A stretch of 64,000 nucleotides of DNA, from contig CAJNDS010002134.1 of NCBI GenBank assembly GCA_905221605.1, positions 43,501 to 107,500 on the forward strand, given 5' to 3'. Both the position numbers and the translations under genes were made by a program. Below, one piece after another: positions 57,400 to 64,000 of this stretch. Below the pieces are notes generated by a model. It saw only the letters and a program-made list of their open reading frames with translations, was not told the origin of the DNA and did not search any database. This DNA comes from Symbiodinium natans (lineage: Eukaryota; Sar; Dinophyceae; Suessiales; Symbiodiniaceae). Position 1 is the first letter of the stretch, and every line of letters starts with the position of its first letter.

Positions 57400-57512
57400 A
57401 GCACAGCCGTGTCGAGGCCCCAGGCCGTTGCAGGAGGTTGCGGCGGTCCTGGTTGCGCCGGTTTTCTGGGAGACGAAGGTTTGCAGCTAGGGGTCAGGGA
57501 TTCGGGTGTTTC
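57400..57512 (-). CDS. Possible Pro-rich exon
   Basis: Open minus frame ETPESLTPSCKPSSPRKPAQ then PGPPQPPATAWGLD. A linker-type sequence, with boundaries not fixed. Confidence 0.35.
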
Positions 57513-57830
57513 TTTAGGGTTCCTTGGCCCGCCTAAGGGCAAAAGCCCTTGGGGGCCTTTGGGGATGTCAGGTTTAGGGTTAAGGGTTAAGGGTTAAGGT
57601 CTAGGGTTTGGTGTTTTCTGAGCTCTAATCCAAAGGTGCGTGGGCACGTGTTCTCGTTGTACCTGGGGCTACAAGCACAACTACCCTTCTTATAATTTAA
57701 TTGCATGTACCCATGAGCCTTCAAGCCGGACTTCTCTTACTTTGAATGAAGGTATGTATTCTTCAAACCCTCAACCCTAAGCCCTAAGCACCATATCTTG
57801 ATTCATATCTTGATTAGAGGGGGGGGGGCA

Positions 57831-57925
57831 ATTCTCGCTGCATCCGTGCAATTTCGCCCCGCAGTCCGCCGCGAGCAGGAGCGACCCCGCGCTGGCAGGC
57901 GCTGTCTCCGCCAGAGCTCTGAACC
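57831..57925 (-). CDS. Possible exon SSGGDSACQRGVAPARGGLR...
   Basis: Acceptor AGGTTCAG, frame ending GEIARMQREL. GC-rich. May be the 3' part of the SET gene or of another gene. Confidence 0.4.
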
Positions 57926-57942
57926 TGCTAGGTTTTGGGGGT

Positions 57943-58044
57943 CTACTTGGAGGTTCACGGTACTTAGTAGGAGGTTCACGGTACTTAGTAACACTTATGA
58001 CGACACTTATGATGGGTTACCACGTACCCTGAACCTGCAAGTAG
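57943..58044. mobile_element. Family-A element with internal duplication
   Basis: CTACTTGGAGGTTCACGGTA; the GGAGGTTCACGGTACTTAGT segment is repeated. Right TIR TGAACCTGCAAGTAGG. Confidence 0.7.
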
Positions 58045-58682
58045 GGGGCTATAGGGGATGAGCAGGTTCAGGGCTTAGGCATATAGGGCTTCAGTTTCAG
58101 AAGTTTATAACGTCCAGTGTTTCTAGGTTTGGGCTGTAAAGCATTGCGCGTCCAGGGTTTATGGTTACAAGGTTGTCGCTTCACGGGCGTAGGATAACTC
58201 TACACAGGGGAGGGGGGGGGGTTCCGAGACCCCAAAACCCCTATTGGGGAACATACCCTTCTGAGAACTACGTCAAAAACTTTCAGGTCGTAGCTTGGGG
58301 GAGAAAATGGTTGGACGGCCAAAGGAACGAGAAGCGGCTCAGGGTTCATCCCCTGAGCCCTGCAGATTGGCAGCTGAGAAGCCCGCAGAACCCATAGATT
58401 CGAGCCCATCAAGCCCCCGCAGACAACACCCCAGTTGTTGGGGTTTTGGGCTTTGGGTTTCGTAAGCCGCCAAGAACAGCGAAGACAGCCCTATGCGAAG
58501 TCCTGAACCCTTCCAAGGCCAAGGAACGTTCCAGGGAGGGCCGGCATCGTCTTAGCTTGCTTTCAGGGTTTAGGGAAGAGGCTTTAGGGTTTAGGGTTTA
58601 GGGTGTGGGGTTTAGGCTTTAGGGTTTAGAGTTATGGGCTGGAGAGCGCGCACCCTGATAGCAAGACCATCGCAAGAAAGCA

Positions 58683-58834
58683 GATTCCGAGCCCAATCTA
58701 GTGGCGGTGGACCGGGCCACGCCATACGAGGCGACGTTCAAGGGCCGCTCAGAGGAGCCAACAGCTGCCAAGGACAGGAGCCAGAAGCACATCCAGTGGT
58801 CGACGCTGAAGCCTGCTTGGCTGTTCATGGGCTA
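58683..58834 (+). CDS. Candidate plus-strand exon, strand uncertain
   Basis: The plus strand reads SEPNLVAVDRATPYEATFKG, RSEEPTAAKDRSQKHIQWST, LKPAWLFMG then TAG, with mostly G/C third positions and a polar composition. The minus strand is also open (GFSVDHWMCFWLLSLAAVGS). If the plus reading is right it breaks the minus-strand rule of the window. Confidence 0.35.
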
Positions 58835-59015
58835 GGGCTGGAGGCTGGCTGTGTTTAACTTCCCACGAGATTTTTCGGGATTCCCCAAGCACCCCTCAGC
58901 ACAAAATTTACCCTCGGAGAGCCAAAAAGGCCTCGTTGAAAAAAAAGACGATAACTCAGAGTCAAAAGTCCGAGCCCCCATGCCGTTTAAGGGCTGCCTC
59001 TCAAAGGGGCTGGTG

Positions 59016-59108
59016 CACTTGGAGACTCAAGGGTGGTTGTAAGGTAGGGTTACATCGTTACCCTACTTTTTAACCCCACTTAGAACTTCCCAAATGAACC
59101 TCCAAGTA
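59016..59108. mobile_element. Family-A element abutting a SET-gene exon
   Basis: CACTTGGAGACTCAAGGGTG to AAATGAACCTCCAAGTA. Its right edge meets the exon beginning at 59112. Confidence 0.72.
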
Positions 59109-59111
59109 CTG

Positions 59112-59247
59112 CCCTGCGGCCAGGCCTGCTTCCCAGCACTTGCCCAGCAGCTCCATCACCGACTCCAACGGAAAGTCCTCCGTACCCTTGGTGCTCTTCA
59201 GCTTGCGGCTCAAGTCGTGGCTCTCTTGCTCTGCCGCCTGCTCCTTG
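59112..59247 (-). CDS. C-terminal helical exon of SET gene
   Basis: After TATGCAAG: EQAAEQESHDLSRKLKSTKG, then TEDFPLESVMELLGKCWEAG, LAAGQ. A family-A element abuts its left side; the frame runs into the element (59016-59108). Confidence 0.6.
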
Positions 59248-60963
59248 CATAGGACGTGGGGTCCCCCTTGAAGGTTCATATAGATTCTTTCTTTGAATAG
59301 GGCTACGTGTGCAACAGCTAGGGCTATAATCATCTCTTCATAGAGATAGAACTACTGTACCTAGAACCTCACCTTTGAACACCCCATGCACTTTCGGGAG
59401 GAGGGCATTCAGGGCTCCCGGCTTGGGGGTTGAGGCTCCTTGGCCAAGAGCTGCCGCATCTCCTCCTCCTTGCCAGGCTCCCCACTAACTAGACACAACG
59501 GGAAAAGGGTGTCCTCCCCTCCCCCCCCCCCTCGCAGCCCGAAAGGGAGAAGTCCTGGCCTGCAGAACCAGCCCGCAAGCCCCACAGGGAGCAAGCGTTG
59601 AAACTTCCAGGCCGTCGGCTCTCACCGCAAGGCTCCCAGGGCACTCGGCAGTGGGGCACCGAAAGCAGCGTGTGGCATCTGCCGGCACCTGAGAGACCGG
59701 TGCATTGCGGGCTAGGAGGGACTTGGGAGGCTCGGGTTCGGCTGCCCACAGAAATGGTGGTCAGGCCCGGTTAGGCTGCGGACCTTGCATCGGGCACAGC
59801 AGCAATGGAACTGCCAGCGCTGCAGCACATGCCGACGCCAGGAGGTGGGCAGATGCAGGAAGTGAAGCATAGGCAGGACGTTGCGCTCTGGATAGCCTCA
59901 GGTTCTGGAGAGCCCAAAAAAAACCGTGAACCCCTCGTGAACACCCCCGACCCTGCGCACACTCAAGGCCCTAAATCCTAAACCCTAAACTCCTAAACCC
60001 TAAACCCCTAAACCCTCAACCTCTTCCCAGGGGCAGATGCACAGCTCCTTCCCCGGCTCCACAGCCACGGTGGCCAGTGCCATGAGCTCCCCGGGCTCCC
60101 CGGTTGGCAGCAGGCGCACGTTGGGCTCGCAAGAGTGGTTGAACCTCAACTGGGTTTAGGGTTTAGGGTTTAGGGTTTAGGGTTTAGGGTTAGGGTTTAG
60201 GGTTTAGGGTTTAGGGTTTAGGGTTTAGGGTTTAGGGTTTAGGGTTTAGGGTTTAGGGTTTAGGGTTTAGGGTTTAGGGTTTAGGGTTTAGGGTTTAGGG
60301 TTTAGGGTTTAGGGTTTAGAGCTTAGGGTTTAGGATCTAGGGAGAAACCCTAAAGCCCTCTTCAAGATATGTGGGGTTTACGATGTTAGGGGGGTACATT
60401 CTTGGGGGTCCTTATGATAATGGAATCCTACTATTTGCGGTCTATATTGGGGGTCCCCTATTCCGTAAACCCCATATGACTTCCCGAATATTACCCATGT
60501 ATAGTACCCATTTACTTACACCCAGCGCCCTAAAGCATGCCCTGTTGAAAGCGATATCTTGTTCGATAGTTGCCAGGCTGCCAGGTACAAAACCAAGCAC
60601 ATACTTGACTGGCCTTCTTGACTCTTCATGCGCACTTCACGGTAGAGCGAAAGGCTCCGTACCAAACAAAATGCCCCAACTTTCCCCACCTATGACCCTC
60701 GGTAAGGCCATGAACTTTCAAATCCACAGGGAGTCGTCGGGCGCTTGACCCCCCGAACCACAGATTTACTGTTTTAAGCTTCAACTTTTCGTACCTAGCA
60801 ACCTGCTGATCTTGTGGAAGATGCACTGCTCATGGCCCCTGCGGCTCATAAAGGAAAGCTTGTTGGCATCCCAGACCTGGGTCACCGAGCGTGTCGACCC
60901 TAAACCCTAAACCCTAAACCCTAAACTTAAGGTTTACAAGGTCGCGGAGTTGCTCTTCCAGCT
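59112..60963 (-). CDS. SET-domain protein, SMYD-like lysine methyltransferase
   Basis: Exons in order read LEEQLRDL, VWDANKLSFMSRRGHEQCIF HKIS(R), FNHSCEPNVRLL...LATVAVEPGKELCICPWEE, RRHVLQRWQFHCCCARCK, and ATRCFRCPTAECPG with a further CGAC pair. (R)FNHSCxPN is the catalytic SET motif that forms the SAM/Tyr pocket. The CxCxRC post-SET cysteines and the following Cys-rich segment are the SMYD arrangement. The joins between 60938-60963 and 59626-59688 keep phase. C-terminal helical exons follow at 59412-59494 and 59112-59247. The N-terminal SET and MYND parts should lie further right but were not found with confidence (weak candidate 61659-61682, AAELLAEL). Expected role: S-adenosylmethionine-dependent protein lysine methylation. 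Confidence 0.8.
59412..59494 (-). CDS. SET-gene exon EEEMRQLLAKEPQPPSREP
   Basis: Acceptor CTGGCAAG, then a polar helical segment. The left boundary is not fixed; the frame reaches a TGA just beyond. Confidence 0.5.
59626..59688 (-). CDS. SET-gene Cys exon VPADATRCFRCPTAECPGSL
   Basis: 21 codons in phase 0, acceptor GTCTCTCAG, donor GTGAGA. The frame stays open to about 59510 and adds LAPCGACGLVL, so the donor may not always be used. Confidence 0.7.
59784..59896 (-). CDS. SET-gene exon with CxCxRC
   Basis: 37 codons: YPERNVLPMLHFLHLPTSWR then RHVLQRWQFHCCCARCK. F(H)CxCxRC is the SMYD post-SET zinc site. Acceptor CCTGAG, donor GTCCGC. Confidence 0.78.
60021..60144 (-). CDS. SET-domain catalytic exon FNHSCEPN
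   Basis: 41 codons: FNHSCEPNVRLLPTGEPGEL then MALATVAVEPGKELCICPWE. NHSCxPN is invariant in SET enzymes. CCCTAAA left, TTTAGGG right. Confidence 0.9.
60150..60335. repeat. TTTAGGG array
   Basis: About 26 units right of the FNHSC exon, whose left side has CCCTAAA. Confidence 0.93.
60369..60478. mobile_element. Family-F element
   Basis: TGTGGGGTTTACGATGTTAG to CCGTAAACCCCATATGA; internal GGTCCTTATGATAATGGAAT. Confidence 0.72.
60803..60876 (-). CDS. SET-gene exon VWDANKLSFMSRRGHEQCIF
   Basis: 24 codons plus AG. The split Arg codon leads directly into FNHSC. Acceptor GACCCAG, donor GTTGCT. Confidence 0.8.
60877..60937 (-). other. 61-nt intron made largely of telomere-type units
   Basis: In transcript sense it runs from GTAAACC to GACCCAG and contains four TTTAGGG units. 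The exons on both sides are in phase. Confidence 0.6.
60938..60963 (-). CDS. SET-gene microexon LEEQLRDL
   Basis: 26 nt between TGCATAAG and GTAAAC. In phase with VWDANKL. Confidence 0.5.
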
Positions 60964-60981
60964 CTTATGCAACAACGTTCT

Positions 60982-61090
60982 CTGGGGGTTTCCGAAATTA
61001 GGGGTACCGCATTGGGGGTCCTTATAAGAAGGGAATCCTACTAATTGGGGGCCTATTGGGGGTCCATTATTTTCGTGAACCGCATCTGAA
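60982..61090. mobile_element. Family-F element
   Basis: GGGGGTTTCCGAAATTAGGG to TTATTTTCGTGAACCGC; internal GAAGGGAATCCTACTAAT. Confidence 0.72.
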
Positions 61091-61096
61091 AAGAGG

Positions 61097-61275
61097 AAAA
61101 ATCTAAGGGCTTCTCAACTTCATCGAAGAGTTTACCGCGGAATGCCACAAGGCCTGCATGTCTGTTGCATGGCGATAGTTTTCCTTCCCACTCCAGGGTG
61201 ACCCCTTTTCGCAATCCCCGTGGTGTCGCCAGCGGGCCTGTTGAGCACACCTCTTTCAAGCCGATTCCGTGCATG
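61097..61275 (-). CDS. Possible coding island upstream of SET exons
   Basis: Open minus frame with ATPRGLRKGVTLEWEGKL and AGLVAFRGKLFDEVEK. It could carry the GxGV start of a SET domain but the match is weak. Confidence 0.25.
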
Positions 61276-61299
61276 AGGGTCTTGCCACACCTTCACACC

Positions 61300-62850
61300 T
61301 TCACTTGTCATGTCCTCCGGCGTGAAAATCCTGGAGTCTAAACCCCGAACCCAAAGACAACATCGACTGAAGGTTCATGGAACAGAAGACTCAATGCGCG
61401 CCCGAATGCTGAAGTTTGGAAGTGTGAGGAGCTTCTTCTCGAGGGTTTGGGGGGTCCACTTGCGTGCGTGTGTGTCTATATATATGGTCACACGAAAGCG
61501 GACTGCGTCGCTAGCCAGGTTAGGCTCTTCGGAACCAAAGTTCCGGAAAGTATTAACTATGCGCTGAAAAGAAAAACCTCTCGAGGTGACCTTGGCCTGC
61601 TTAACACGGCCGGACTATGTGCAGGGATCACCGAGAGAAAGCATTGAGGGCTTAACCAGTTCCGCGAGAAGCTCGGCGGCCTGCGGCTACTCACTGGTTT
61701 GGCACTGTACAAAGCCCTAGGCAAATTGTTCTGCAGGTTGAACTGCCTGGTCTGTACTGCCTACCCTATAAGCCCTGCCTGTACAGGGGAGAAACTCACC
61801 CACATTCGGCTCACTCAGAAAAGGCAGAAGGTCTGGAACCGACACACGGGCTATGCCTGTACGAACTGCAGACAAGTGGATTGGCAAAGTCGCCAACCTC
61901 CGGAGCAGGCCTAAGCTTTCTCGCTCTTACTAACCTAGGCCCCAGAAACCCATGCCGCAGCAGCACTGAGCTCCTGTTTGCCCCGTTTGCTGACCTGGTT
62001 TTCTCGCACTTACTCACCAGGGAGGAGGAACCAACTTTCTCGCTCTTACTCACTGGTTCAACCTCAGCGGCTCCAGAGGAACCCACACCACTTGCACGCA
62101 GGGAGGGCTTGGTTGATTTGGGCATCTCAGTTGGGCCGGCCTTCGGGCTCCGAGCCACAGCCTTTAACCTCCGCAATCTGGTGCCTCAGGCTGTCCGTCA
62201 GCCTAGGTTTTGGTCCCTAACAAACAACGCCTGCCGCTAGGCTTCCTCCTGGCTGGGCTTGCACCATCAGGAGAAAAACAACACACCCTGCAGGGACAGA
62301 CAAAGCAAATACTTGACAGGCCAAACACGGGTAACCCCAAACTGATGCAGGGCAGCATGCCCTCGACCTCAACCGGCCGGCGTACTAGGATCCTCGTCCA
62401 TTCCTCAACACCTCAGCGCGCAACCCTCCCCTCATCAACCAGTGAGGATCAACAGGGACCGGTTCTGACGTTTTCCGTGCGTGCGCTGTGTTTGCGAGAA
62501 CCCCGTGTTGGGCCTGTGAGTACCCGCAAGCACCTGAGCCCGAAAACCCGGTCCAGCGGTCTGCTTGACAGACCGAGCAAGGGGGCTGAACCGGTGTCAG
62601 GCTGAAACATAAGCCGCTTCTAGGCGGCCAGTCCTGCCGGGTGTCCAACGGAGCAACTGCGAAACACTCCGTTGGATGGAAAAGGGGTGCCGGGACTGGG
62701 CACTGAACTGCTTTCACTCTAACCTGCATCCTTATGCTTTCATTGCATGCAGTTTCGCTTGTTCGGACGTCTCTGCTGAAAAGGCTCTGAGACATTGGGA
62801 TTCCGGAGGGGAGAGTCTCACCCTTGATTCTGGCAGGGCATAAGCTCCTG
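61300..62850. other. Repeat-poor region without assigned gene
   Basis: About 1.5 kb lacking telomere-type arrays and inverted-repeat families. Overlapping open frames of 80-136 codons occur on both strands. Three copies of a GTGAGTAAG/GCGAGAAA-type motif lie on the minus strand at 61912-62056. A 10-bp stem TCCAACGGAG/CTCCGTTGGA is at 62643-62677. Confidence 0.3.
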
Positions 62851-62879
62851 CAATTTGGGTGGGTTGGGGCCGTATTAGG

Positions 62880-63797
62880 TCAGACATCCCGGGGGGTGTC
62901 CTCCAAGTCTTCAAAGCCACACAATTGCCAATCACTGCTGCATGCTTCTTCTGGGGAGTCTTGATCCTGAGAGCACCCTTCCTCAAGGAAGGTCCAGCCA
63001 TGTGCGCTGGCTGCAGAAGACAGCGGAGCAAGCGAAGGCTCTGCGGGCTCTCTAACTTGGCGACCTAGTTGACTCAAGTCAGCAAGGGTGGCGTAGTCCA
63101 GAAACACCGGTCTCTTGACTGCTTGGTCGAAACTTGGCCAGTCCCACTTGCTCGCCCTGAAATTTTCAAGGTACAGGGAGCAGTGGTACTCGATGCGTCT
63201 TCCATCCTCTCCATGCAAGATCGCTGGTTGCCTTTTCCCAGGACCTGGCACGAAATTGAGGTTATGGGTTGGAATGTTACCACAGCCAGTGCAGTTAAAG
63301 TTCAAAAGGCGAAGCCACTGCACGGGCGGGTCGCCTCACGTTCCCCCGTGGAGCTCTGCTGGGTCTTCCATGCATCTCCATTGCCCACAAGGTCCGGCTC
63401 TGACTGTTTTGCCGGATTTGCTGGTGCGAACAAAATACACGCTGCTGTCCTCGGAGAGGAGCAGCCACTCTTTCCGGCCCTTGTGAAACCAGCGAAAGCA
63501 GAGTGCTTGGTGGAAAGACCTGCCTTGGCTGGAACCACAATTGGCTCTATGGGCCCAAGTTCGCTCTGCACTAGCCAGGTTGCTCGAGCATCTTACCTGG
63601 TCTTCCAAAGCTGGAGAAACTCCACAGCCGGCTGTAAGAGGACTCGCGTAAGGGAAGAGTTCCCCAAGCCGGGCTGCTTCGCCCTCCAGTCGGGCCGTGC
63701 CTTCTTCCTGGCTCTCTGCAGAGCAAGTTGGGTGAGATGACTCCAACCCATCACTTGCTGGCAGTGAGGATCTCGACTGCACAGGTGCTCTGGACAT
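62880..63797 (-). CDS. Unidentified, intron-poor coding region (minus strand)
   Basis: Two long minus frames follow each other. 63336-63797 includes WFHKGRKEWLLLSEDSSVYF and VRTSKSGKTVRAGPCGQWRC. 62880-63323 includes LNFNCTGCGNIPTHNLNFVP, RRIEYHCSLYLENFRASKWD and an acidic C terminus ending at TGA. A GTGAGG donor near 63345 and a GTGCAG acceptor near 63317 could join them. CxxC pairs suggest metal binding. A 223-codon plus-strand frame overlaps but starts only at TTG. The density of telomere repeats is unusually low here. Confidence 0.45.
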
Positions 63798-64000
63798 GGC
63801 TCAAATGAAGGCTGTGAAAAAGCAGGCCTGGTACCCAAAGCAGTTAGGGGACTCGAGGCTGGTTCACACAGCTACCGCTCTGCTACCTGTGCACCCCACC
63901 GGGGTTGAGCCGAGATCTTGAGCCAATTATATATATGGTCACCCCCCCTCATGAGAATCCTCGTAAATACCGAGAATTTTCGGGAAGTCTGATACTATGT

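Noticed and set aside
63069..63740. 223-codon plus-strand frame
   Set aside because: No ATG start (TTG), no motif, and the minus strand fits the direction of the neighbours and has natural-looking protein. Kept as an alternative only.

Overview
The window looks like nuclear DNA of a dinoflagellate, probably a symbiodiniacean or a relative. Five things point that way. (1) Interstitial arrays of the TTTAGGG telomere-type unit occur every few hundred bases. (2) The genes are broken into 15-125 nt exons joined by GT-AG, GC-AG and GA-AG introns, nearly always with AG before a G. (3) Almost every recognisable exon is on the minus strand, as in unidirectional dinoflagellate gene blocks. (4) The Ty1/copia element is of the dinoflagellate type. 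(5) The 3' end of the dinoflagellate spliced leader is present in its LTR. No rRNA, convincing tRNA, CRISPR or bacterial-type operon was seen. The long open frames through telomeric arrays, poly-C, GA and ATTAC repeats are not genes.

Layout. 1-13953 (perhaps to 14865): Na+/H+ exchanger gene, minus strand, read out of the window at base 1; most exons could be joined in phase. 15814-25709: complete minus-strand Ty1/copia retrotransposon with identical 220-bp LTRs and a 5-bp CCCTA duplication, inserted in a telomere-type array. It encodes gag, two protease-like domains, a cytosine-methyltransferase-like domain, integrase, a 2OG-Fe(II)-oxygenase-like domain, RT and RNase H. 25805-37595: many minus-strand exon islands of one or more genes I cannot name, with Pro/Ala linkers, an NLS-like exon and a Cys/His-rich exon. 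38246-47525: exons encoding WWE domains. 47690-53149: exons of uncertain product, one with an EF-hand loop. 53573-55923: RING finger plus coiled coil. 59112-60963: SMYD-like SET-domain gene. 62880-63797: intron-poor, Cys-containing coding region. The RING, EF-hand and WWE exons could belong to one very large gene; the sequence alone does not settle this.

Between the exons the DNA consists of telomere-type arrays and about ten families of short inverted-repeat (MITE/introner-like) elements. Exon islands are preferentially flanked by CCCTAAA on the left and TTTAGGG on the right. In the sense of the minus-strand transcripts, many introns therefore begin with UUUAGGG repeats and end with CCCUAAA repeats, so the two intron ends can pair and bring the splice sites together. 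This rule, and the retroelement carrying both a DNA-methylase-like and a dioxygenase-like module, are the two most interesting observations.

Limits. Exons were found by reading for conserved protein motifs and compatible splice phases. Very small exons and the ends of genes are certainly incomplete. No alignment or database search was run.
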